Made by a program: the position numbers and the translations under genes. Source: Periconia sp. R9002 (lineage: Eukaryota > Ascomycota > Dothideomycetes > Pleosporales > Periconiaceae). From it: 64,000 nucleotides of DNA. The stretch covers positions 62,001 to 126,000 of the forward strand of contig JAMAHW010000008.1 of assembly GCA_023627715.1 (NCBI GenBank), written 5' to 3'. This document shows, piece after piece, positions 34,270 through 44,001 of this stretch (positions within the stretch are counted from its first letter, which is position 1; each line of letters opens with the position of its first letter). The notes below the pieces were generated by a model. That model did no database searches, had not been told where the DNA came from, and saw nothing but the letters and a program-made list of their open reading frames with translations.

Positions 34270-36656
34270 ATGAGCACAAAAGATTCGCCGGCGGCCACTG
34301 CAGCCATTGCTGCGTCTGCTGCTGCAGCTGCCGCTGCCGCCGCCGCCAATTCTGATGATGGTCAAGCTGTCACCCGGTGGGATCGGCCGCGCTGGGTATC
34401 GGTGTTCTCATCCCACAACCCTACCATCCGGGAGGTTGCGGAGAATTTAGGCCTAGGCCTGTCCGCCTCGTCCTCCACCACCAACCGCGGTATCCCCAAA
34501 TTCGACAACCCCGACTATCGCAAACTGTCCAGCGAAGTCACCCGCCTATCTAAAGAATTGCCAAAGGATCGCGATGCTCTGCTCGACTTTGCCGCCGACC
34601 CTCTCAGCCTGGACGTGGAGCTGGAACAATTGCTGTCCACGTTTGGTCCTGCCATTTGGGGAAGAGATGCCGATCGCTCCTGCCTGTTAACTCCCGAGCA
34701 CGCTAAAAAGACGTACACCAAGAACCTCTACTATGAAGATCCCACCGATCGCGAAACGTAAGCATCCCTTCCACGCCTGCATTTCCCGACTCCTCTCCTC
34801 TCTTACCTATCTCGCACAGCGATGTTGCTGTTCACGCTGACTATGCTAGGCTCAAAATTCACCTGCACCGATGGATCATCATCAAGGCATGCTACTATAT
34901 TAGGAATATGAAACTCAAGCGCTCGTCGACTGCTACCGACTTTGACTCGCTGGCCGAAATGGAGACCGATGACTTGATGAGCCCTACGAAGCCTCACCTA
35001 GCACCCTCTCCCAATCGAACTCCCAATTCGCTGTCGCCTTCGGTCGAGAACATGTCCATCATAGCCGGCACCGACCCATCCGCCAGGCTGCTGAAGAAGC
35101 GTAAAAGCTCCGTGTTCCAGTCTGCGTCTGATGGCGAGGATATGGACTCTCCCCTGGTGAAGCGGCCCTACCAGAGTCACACTCTGCCCAAAGCCACGAA
35201 CAGTCCCCGTAAGTCGCTCAAATCTATCTCGGGGAGCCCTGTCTCGGAGAACATTCCACCTATCCAGACCATGGCCCAGGGTCAGTACAATGGCTTCCAG
35301 TCGAGAATCGCCCCGACCTCCACTCCTGAAACCAACCGAAACCTCTTGACACCGCTCTCGAGTAACGATCTCAACGGTACTGCTCGGCCTTTCAACTCGG
35401 CGCCTCCACCCGCTAGCAGCTTCACCACGGTCAACTCTACCTCCGGGTTTACTGCTGTCAACACATCACCCCCGTCTAAAGACTCAACGTCCCGTACATC
35501 TGCGCCACCACCTTCGAGTGCGAATTACGCAAGTCCATACGACACCAGCCCTCGAAGTAGATTGCAGGCACACCACGACACCAAAAACCCGCCAAAAGCG
35601 GCACCGTCAACTGCTTCGGTGCCCACCCAAGGTTTCCAGGCCGTCAACTCTCCTCCTGTCACCAATGTTACTATCGGACGGGGAGCTCCCTCCCAACCCG
35701 CGCCCACAAGCCGATCCAATACTCCTGTGCATCATCATCACCACCATCACCACCATCATCGTCCTATTGTAGCTCATAAACAATCCAGCAGATCTAATAC
35801 ACCCATACCCATAGCTTCGGCAGCCTCGCACGGTGGTGACAGAAGTAGCGATGCACATCCTCATGTGAAAATGACATCGAGCTTGAGTCAATCGTCTCAT
35901 TCAGGTCACGGTATGGACAAACCTGTGGAGTCTCATCCTCAGCCAAAACTGCCTTCCAGCCTATCTCAGTCGGCCTCAGTCGTACAACCAGCACAACATA
36001 TTCAACCACACCCTGCCCCACGTACGAATCATGCTTCCGCCGCTCCACCTGCCCCCGCCATGGCAGGTGTGGTACATTATGCTCCTCCTGTTCAACCAGT
36101 GCTCAAGAGCCACCCTGTGGAGTCGTTGCACCCCGTCCAGCCTCAAGCGGATGCTGTTGATATTAGCTTGTTGCAATGCGAAGTCCTCGGCCTTTTAATG
36201 CAGTACTTCTTCCCCAAATCCAGCTCACCGCCCGATGAAGGTCTTCTATTCCACCGAATCGAGAACCTTTGGCATGTCGGCGCTGCTCTGTTCCGCAAAC
36301 AGCTTGGCCCGGTCTATGAGTTGCAGTCGAGGATCCTCCACACCTGGCTTCAAGAGCGCCGTATGCTGATTCATCTGCGCCGTGCGCTTGTGTACAAGCC
36401 AGGCGTACCAGCTTCGGAGATGGCAGATCGCCTGCTCGCTATGAACGATATCAGGATCATACGACTGAAGTGGAAAAACATGGGCAGTGCGGAAGGATTG
36501 AGCTCTGAAGACCTGCTATGCAGAAGCCTTGCGGTGTTGACCAATACTGAAGGAACTGAATATCTATTCAAAGACGGCCTCGATAGGTATGGCGATGGTC
36601 TGATGGACTTCCTACGAGAGGAAGACATGAGGATCTTCATGTACTACAAGAAGTGA
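34270..36656 (+). CDS. Unknown two-module protein, family member B
   Basis: Two exons, 34270-34757 and 34850-36656, joined in phase 2, giving 764 aa. The N-terminus has an Ala-rich run (about 8-30). The N-terminal module matches member A: RPRWVSVFSSHN, KELPKDRDALLDF, FGPAIWGRD (W130), LYYEDPTDRET, then the helix LKIHLHRWIIIKACYYIRN. The intron sits at the same place and phase as A's third intron. Residues 180-595 are a Ser-, Pro- and Thr-rich disordered linker with repeated FQAVNS/FTAVNT-like motifs and a run of ten or eleven His (about 456-466). The C-terminal module (about 598-764) has LLMQYFFPKSS, LLFHRIENLWHVG and ILHTWLQERRMLIHLRRAL. Low-complexity Ala and His runs are common in nuclear regulators, but no DNA-binding domain is recognised. 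Confidence 0.85.
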
Positions 36657-38542
36657 GATCCAGTCGCGGATCCTATTTCCTTCCTTCTTTTCTTCTTCCC
36701 TTTTTTCTGTGACTAATATGGGTTTCTTGTTGGCTAACAAAACAACTACGGTTCGGGGGGCTTGTCTGTATTCAACGGTTCAATGGTTTGCGTTCCTTTT
36801 CGTCTATCTCGGTCTCTTTTGTCTCACTCGCGAAGCAGACACTGCTGGTAATTACGGGCTTTTCTCTCTCTTCTTCTAGCTGTGACATCTGGGTTTTAGC
36901 GACGGCGTTTATTCTTCCATTTTCGATTTTCCATCTCATCCATTCCGCAATTGTATCAGGGCGATCCTTTGCAGGCTTTTCCTTGATTTCAATTCCCACC
37001 CATTGAGGACTACTAGTCGTTTCATGTACTATCTACCTACCCACCCATATACGTGGGCTCATCTTCGGATGCTATTTACTTGCAATAATACCCGTACCTC
37101 CTCGGATTCTAGAAATGCCGCATTTTCCCGCTGCTGGCGAGTATTTTTATTGTTTTTTTGCCCCGGTGGGAGTCGTTACTTATTCCAGTTGGCGTCACGA
37201 GGGTTTGTGTGGTAATGAACGCCGCAACGCAAAAATGCACAATGCCTCTACCGGCTTTTGCATCGTCTGCAGTGAGAATGCCTGCACACAAAACAAGCAA
37301 ATAAACACGACAAAGCTCAACACCCCCACGCAGCCTGGACCTGGGGCAAACACAAACCTGCTGCATGATAGAACTTTACGTTGCCCTTCGCTTCCCCCAT
37401 CCCACACCGAAATTTAGCAGTCGCACACTTTGAACCATTCAGGACGGCTAAAAACGGACACGAAGCGACGAAAAGTGAAGAGGAGTTGCTATTAATGGAT
37501 GTCCTTATATGAACATGTGCGCCCATGTGGCTTTGCTTGCACAGGAGGAAGTCGTGGGAGGGTTAATTAAGCGGTGGCGACGGGTGAGCGGGTCGGGAGT
37601 ACGGAAAAGGGGTGCAAGTAGCGAGAGACTTTTATTTTCAGAAGAACGTTTTGCAGGTGATCAACGTTAGGAGGCAAAAACAAACAAGGGATATAGAGTG
37701 TGTTATGGAAGAATTGCGGGGAGAAGGTGTTGATGTATCTCGGGGTACACGAACACTCGAGATTGGGATGGTTACACAATCACTCTAATAAACCCGCTTC
37801 GTTCCCTGTCTCTGAGGGTTATGGTTTAAACTCACGAATGAAACAAGCTATTCGTTCAAGAGAATTAGATCCGTATAGTGGAGCAAAATCGGAGGCCTCT
37901 GCAACTATGCGCTACCCAATACCAAACACCCAACAAAAAAATTGTGTAGATAAAACATAGGTAGTCCACATTATCTAGAGTAATCCAGGTACATATACAA
38001 CAAGCACCACAAAAAACAAAAAAACAAGCCTTTTATTCTCGGCCCTACTATGCTTATAATTTCCCCGCGAATGATGTTTGCTGCGTGGGCTGCTGTGGGG
38101 CGCGCCTAATCTATACCAGTATAGCCTCGCTCCCTCATCTACCAGATAGATTGGAAAGCGTCATAGCACACCCCACACCACCTCGCCCTGACGTCCAAAG
38201 GGGGAAAAGCGACGTCGTGTCAGGATAAATTAAGGACTCTTTTTCTGTTTAGATGATTGTTTCCTGTTTAGCGATTTTGCGTAGATTGCAGAGGGAACTA
38301 GCTTTTATATGCGTTACGTATACACGCACACATCAATTGATATATATATATCTTGATGTATGCTTTTCGTTGTCCTGTTGTTGTTGTCGCTACTGTCTGG
38401 ACATTGATATAAACTCGCTGCCCCATCCAAGCTTCAAGAGAGGGTCAAAGAAGAAAAAAGAGATATTGAGACCACACCAAACATCAACAAGAAAAACACC
38501 CCCCAAAAAGAAAAAAGAAAAAAGCCAAACCAACCGCCCACC
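36657..38542. other. Intergenic, no gene seen
   Basis: This holds the 3' UTR of member B (T-rich just after the stop) and the upstream region of the esterase gene. A TATATATATA run at 38338-38350 may serve as its TATA element, and an A-rich leader precedes the ATG. No other gene is visible. Confidence 0.5.
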
Positions 38543-39529
38543 ATGAAACCCCAAACCCTCCTCCCCCTAACCCTCACCCTCCTCACCCCCCTCGCAACCG
38601 CCCAAGCTCCCCAAAAAGTAAACGACTTCAACCTCGGGCCCACCAACCTAGGAATGTACGTCTACAAACCCTCCAACCTCAAGACCCCCGCGCCCATCGT
38701 CGTCGCCGTGCACCACTGCCAGGGCTCCGCGACCGGCTACGCCTCCGAAACAAAGTACCAACCGCTCGCCAACTCCAAGGGCTTCCTCATCATCTACCCC
38801 AACTCCAAATCCGGCGGCGGCTGCTTCGACGTGGCGTCCACCGCATCCCTAACGCACAACGGCGGCGGCGACTCGCAGACCATCGCCAACATGGTCAAGT
38901 ACGCGGTCGACAAGCTGGGCGGCGACAAGGACCGCGTCTTCGTGACGGGCTCGTCGTCCGGCGCCATGACCACCCAGGTCCTGGCCGGCGCGTACCCGGA
39001 CGTCTTCAAGGCCGCGAGCTCGTACAGCGGTGTCCCCGACGGCTGCTTCTTCGTCCAGGGCTCGACCGCCACGCAGGATCCCCCTGGGTGGAACAACGCG
39101 TGTGCGAATGGCCAGACGACCAAGACGGCGCAGCAGTGGGGCGATCAGACGAGGGGGTATTATCCCGGGTACAATGGCACGAGGCCTAGGATGCTCATGT
39201 ATGTTTCGTCCCACTCCCCCTGAATTTTCCTTTAAAAAAAGTAGTATGGATCATAATGATGTGGTGACTAACAATTCCACAGCTGGCACGGCACCGCAGA
39301 CACCACGCTCCGCTACCCCAACTACCAGGAATCCCTCAAGCAGTGGTCCAACGTGCTCGGCCTCACATCCTCCAAGACGGTCCAGAACTCGCCCCAGAGC
39401 GGATACACGGCCACCATCTACGGCGACGGCGACGTCAACACGGCTAAGCTCGTGGGTTACAGCGGACAGGGCGTCGGTCATACCGTTCCTGTGCATGAGA
39501 GCATGGATATTGCGTTCTTTGGTATCTAG
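38543..39529 (+). CDS. Secreted acetylxylan esterase (CE1 / PHB-depolymerase-like)
   Basis: Two exons, 38543-39198 and 39283-39529, joined in phase 2 (RMLI then WHGTADTTLRYPN), giving 300 aa. The signal peptide is MKPQTLLPLTLTLLTPLATA with cleavage near AQAP. Alpha/beta-hydrolase elements include PIVVAVHHCQGSATGY (oxyanion region), the nucleophile elbow VTGSSSGAMTT (G-x-S-x-G), the likely Asp in HGTADTTL, and the catalytic His in GVGHTVPVH. Length and motifs match the fungal acetylxylan esterase A type, which removes acetyl groups from xylan outside the cell; a feruloyl esterase is the main alternative. No carbohydrate-binding module follows. The coding sequence is strikingly C-rich at third positions compared with its neighbours. 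Confidence 0.88.
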
Positions 39530-40098
39530 ATAGGTGGATGGATGGAATTTGAGAAGAGGACGGGGGCGAGTTTTTTGTGTATATGTTTGAAGGGGGCAAT
39601 GTTTGAGGAAATGTTACCGGTTTTTTTTTCTGTTGTATATATTGTAGTCGGTTTAGGGCACGATCGCTTATCCTTTTTTTAGTGGGAGAGTTTCGTGGAG
39701 TATATATATTATCATTCGTCTCACTTCCGGTGTGCTCCGTCCATCTTCCCCCTATTATCCATCAACCACCATGGAGGAAAACCTCTCCGTCCAGTTTTTA
39801 TACACGATCAACCATCGATTTTCTCATATTCTCCAAACAAGTCACCATCATCTCCAACATATGGTGAACAGGGTATCCACACTCGCTATTCCTTCCGGGT
39901 TTTTCCCAATTCAAAAACCCCCAAAAGTTAAAAAACGCCAACAATGCCCTAAAAATTACAACCCCCCCCCCCCCCCCCCCCTAACCATTACCGTATTTCG
40001 CCAAATCGTCTCAAACCCATATCATCATTCCCACCATTTTTTCCTTCTCTTCGTCAACATCAAATTCGTGACGCATTCAGCGTCAAATAAGTCCCTAC
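39530..40098. other. Convergent intergenic region with a poly-C tract
   Basis: This is the 3' flank of the esterase gene and of member C, which converge here. It holds T-rich sequence after the esterase stop and a run of 20 C at 39962-39981. No gene is seen. Confidence 0.55.
39962..39981. repeat. Homopolymer of 20 C
   Basis: An uninterrupted C run between two convergent genes. Its length is likely to vary and to be error-prone in sequencing. Confidence 0.9.
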
Positions 40099-41913
40099 TC
40101 AAAACTCCTCGCCTGCGACTGCCGAGTGCCACAATGGAATCTGCTCATACAGCTTGATCAAACCGTCCTCGAGGGCTCGGCTGGAAACGCAAGTCAGTAA
40201 ATATTCAGCAGAATCAGTGTGGAGAAAGCAAAACCGCCACGTTACGTGGTTCATCGTTGCAAGTTTGCTCCTGGAGAAAGAGAGAGAGAGAGAACTTACA
40301 CGGCCGACGTCGACTTCGCTGCCGCCATAAGAGCTTTTACCAATCTGCTCACAATCGAATCGATGCCCTCGTCGTCCAACTCTGCCCCGTAATCTTGCAA
40401 CAAGGCAAGCATATGGCGATACTCTTGCTCACCGCCCAACTTGCGGACCCACTCTTCGTAATCGTATCGCGGAATGGGAGTCTTGGCCGATGGTACGATC
40501 CCCGTAAGTTCAACTAGATATCAAAGGTAAGTAAAATGAAAGTGTTTGTTGCCGTTGCTTCGAGAGTTACTTACCCAGATTTGTAGCAACCTGTCGCCAT
40601 TGTAGCCAATTCTGAACGGCTTTATTGGCAACGGCATAGTCCTCCTGTCCCATATCTTTCTGTGTTGTCTCCCGGTCTGCCTCCCAAACACGCGTGAAGA
40701 CTTCGTGCAAGTTCTCCGAGAAATAGGGCGTCTCCCCACCATATAGCTCTTTTCGCATCTCTCGAACGATGTTGCGTCGTAGTTTTGGGAGCTCTAAATT
40801 GCTGTCTGACGTAGAGGGTGCTTGCTGTTCCATGCGAGACTGGGATTGGGTGGGAAAAACCGCAGGGTTAAACGCCTTAGGTTGAGTCTGCGTAATATTG
40901 GCTTGAGTCGAAAGTAGCGGCGGCGGGAGGGGGAAGGTGACCGTCTGTTGGGTCTGATTTTGATCAAAAGCGTTGTTGTCAGGCATTGCAGGGTTTTGCT
41001 TAGGGGAGAGAGATGGTGTCAGACAGCCGCCATTGATCATTTGCGTCTGTGTCGGTGCAGCTTTTGGGGTCCTTCTATTGGTAGAGAAAAGTGATCCTAG
41101 TGACTGAGCCAAGTTGTAGTTGACTTTCATGGTATGCCGCTCACTTCGACGTCTGCCATTGCCAATGATGTCTTCGATCTCATCCTCATCCGAACTCACA
41201 TCTGTTATCCTCCTCAGTCTCTTGGGTCCGGGTGGAGCGCGGGTGAGCGACTCCAAATCCTCCAAATCCTCCATATCAAGGATTTGGGGTCGCGCTCGTC
41301 GTTTACGCTCTTGTGTTGAGGTAGCTTTTGATAACAGCTCACGTGCCTTCTGAATGTTCAGCGACATCCGGAGTTTGACTATCTTTGTCTTTATCGGTAG
41401 CTCCACGTCAGAATCATGATGGTTCCGAAAGTAAATTATCGCCTTTACGAATAGTAGATGCTCCATTTGTAGAATGATGAAAGCACGATGATGCGAGAGC
41501 TCCCAAAAAAGATCTGTCTTGCAAAAGTCTTCGGGTCCTTCGCTCACCAGTAACTGTGACTTGGATGGCGATTTGCGCTGATTCATACCATCGCGCCAGA
41601 TCTGCGGCCCAAGATGTTCCGCAAGCAGAGCGACGTCCGGAGTGAAGGTCTGATCATCCCACGCTTGGAACAACAGCGACTCACTATGCACAGGCATGCC
41701 CATAGACTTTGGGTCCAGCATACGGTACAGTGTAGCGACCGTGGGGGATACAAATCGCGGACGGTGGTGATCGCCTGCCTCGCGAAAACCCAAAGTTTGT
41801 CGAACGGGCTTGTTAGCAGGTGCTCTCTTTGCAATGTTGAGACGTTTTATAACCTTTCGATTTGCGGTTTCGAGATCTAGAGCCTCTTCCAGAAGAAAGG
41901 GCGGTGGGGCCAT
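40099..41913 (-). CDS. Unknown two-module protein, family member C
   Basis: Three exons: 41913-40575, 40513-40300 and 40180-40099, giving 544 aa. Reading through the second intron would end the protein at once; the chosen splice restores SRLVKALMAAAKSTSAV then RALEDGLIKLYEQIPLWHSA, which resembles the end of members A and B. The N-terminal module has RPRFVSPTVATLYRML, then LGPQIWRDG (W106), DLFWELSHHRA, and the helix LQMEHLLFVKAIIYFRN, in the same order as A and B. Residues 200-370 are a polar linker with a basic stretch (RKRRARPQI, PKRLRRI) that could be a nuclear localisation signal. The C-terminal module (about 375-544) has VFTRVWEADRE and AVQNWLQWRQVATNL. The gene is in opposite orientation to A and B. 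Function is unknown. Confidence 0.78.
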
Positions 41914-44001
41914 TGCGGCTTCCTAATCGTCTACGATATGGGTAGGCAAAGGTTGTCGTAGTAGAGAACTGATCTGGAGATCTGTAAAGGTTATGTACAA
42001 GGAATGGAGTGATAAGAGCGGTGTCAAGAAGTTGCTGTTACACGGAAAAAAGGTAAGAGACAGGTGGTCGGCCCTTTTCCGTGTTTGGTGGAGGAGGGCG
42101 ATTGTTTGTACCCAAAGTAAGAGAGAAAGATAGGGCAAGTGCGGGTTTGGCCTACTAAGACTAGGGAAACATTGGCCGCTAGGGCGGCTGCTTGCACATT
42201 GCTAAAACTAAGGTAAAACTCAAATGCGTATCGTCAGAGGTTTGCACTGCATGTCGACATTTCGCTGGAACTTTAATTGCAAGATTACACTGACGATTGG
42301 TTCTGTACTTCTCGAAGCATATCCAGTAAGATTGTGGGGAAACTCGTATTACAGTATACCGTACATGGGCGGAATCGAAAAGCAATGTTTTTTCACGATA
42401 CAGTCGACTGTTATGGTATGGATCATATGCAATGTGACGCACACGATTGCAAACATCCTACAAAAAAGTGGCCATATAAGGGTGCATGCATACACACGTA
42501 CATTTCGGCTTCTCTCGATATGAAAAATGATAGCTCCCATGTCATGCAGAAACGGTGCTTTGATTGATGCTGTATGTATAGAGTGTCTACATGTAGGTAT
42601 GGTTGGGCTAAACTAGTGGGTAATGTGTGATCTCAACTACACACACCTGCATTCATAAGTTGTTTGGTTTTTTCGTATACGCCAAGAATCACTGGTAGAG
42701 TTGGACAGAAGAGAGAACGTAGCAGGCTGTGTTATACTCTCGAACTGAAATTGTATGTATGTAGGTAGGCGGTTTAACTAGAGGTAAAAACACAGGAAGG
42801 AGCGTTGGTAGGGAGGCATGGTCCGTCATTTAGGTCAGTGTCTCTAACACTACCTGGTCAAAGCAAAGCGAACCGTATGTGTCTTGCAGATTTGAAGGAA
42901 ACAAAAGAAGATAAATTGCGCTATGAATTGCGAAACTCCCCCAGGTAATTCAGTTACTATGTGATGATATTATTCAAATTCTCTTAAGGACTCAAAGACT
43001 GCTCTTGCCCATAGAGTCTCCTGCAGTTATCTTATGGCGGGGTGTTGCGAGCAAAGGAGACTCAAAAGTAATTCCGAGTACAATTATTTCACGTAGATAA
43101 TGTCGCATGCCCAGTTGTGGTAAAGCGTGATCTCGTCCAAGATGGATTGAGTCTGGCGGACTAAAGTTGAATAGGTAACATGTAGTCTGAAGTAAGACGC
43201 GGGGCTTACGCGCTCGCTTCGCCCGCACGCGATTTGTGTTGATCATTGGAAAGCTTCTTCAGACTGCACCTCACCCACCTCACCTTACTATCATCTTCTG
43301 CAATAAGCATCGACACCGCCCATCAGAATGTCAGAATCGTTAGGTTCACCGTGTCCCACGGTTCCCCTGCGCCGACACGCCCAGAGCGCCCTCAGCCCCC
43401 AATATGCCGCCCCGCCCGTATTCGTTTCGCTCTCCAAATGGGCAAAGATAGGCGAAGTGGCTGTACTGTATTTTTAGGACGAGGAAGCTGGGCCATGAGA
43501 CCTTCCCTTGAATGAGCTATAGCTGAATGATGGTTATGGGAAACAGTATCGGTCGTTCAGCTTTCGGTCCCTATCCTCTCCTGTCTATTTCCTTCCGTCG
43601 CTTTCTGTATGCGACTTCGAAAAAGCCTCTAGATTCTCCATGAATACGCGACCCCAAGAGCGTTAAGCCGTTCCGTCCCCCACATTTTGGAAGCAGCAGG
43701 CGCTTGATCTGTTGTAAGCCTTGTGCTCAACGTTCCAGTTGTTTATGGTATGCTAGCTGACACATCCTCACGGGTTGCCTAACTAAACCTTTGCGAGACC
43801 GGAAGGTCTTCAGTAGGCTGCGAACTCGCACGAAATCGTGAGCATCTTACGTTTGCTTAGACGCAAGCCCTCCTCCGGCGAATTCCATAAAGCAAGCCTG
43901 TTGTCAGAGGAATTGGAATATACGGAAACCAACGTGTGCAACAATTCTGTTTTTCCCACTTCGTTTGCGGCGGCGCACGTCAGGCGTAGGGTAGCCTCGA
44001 G
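41914..44001. other. Divergent intergenic region, no gene seen
   Basis: This is the shared upstream DNA of member C (minus) and the DUF3433 gene (plus). Frames of about 100 codons near 42224-42567 and 43838-44224 do not look like protein. The last 700 nt are C/T-rich and likely include the DUF3433 leader. Confidence 0.5.

Noticed and set aside
39030..39533. A 167-codon frame overlapping the esterase
   Set aside because: Arg-, Ser- and Thr-rich frame caused by the GC-rich esterase coding sequence; the esterase frame has its catalytic motifs.
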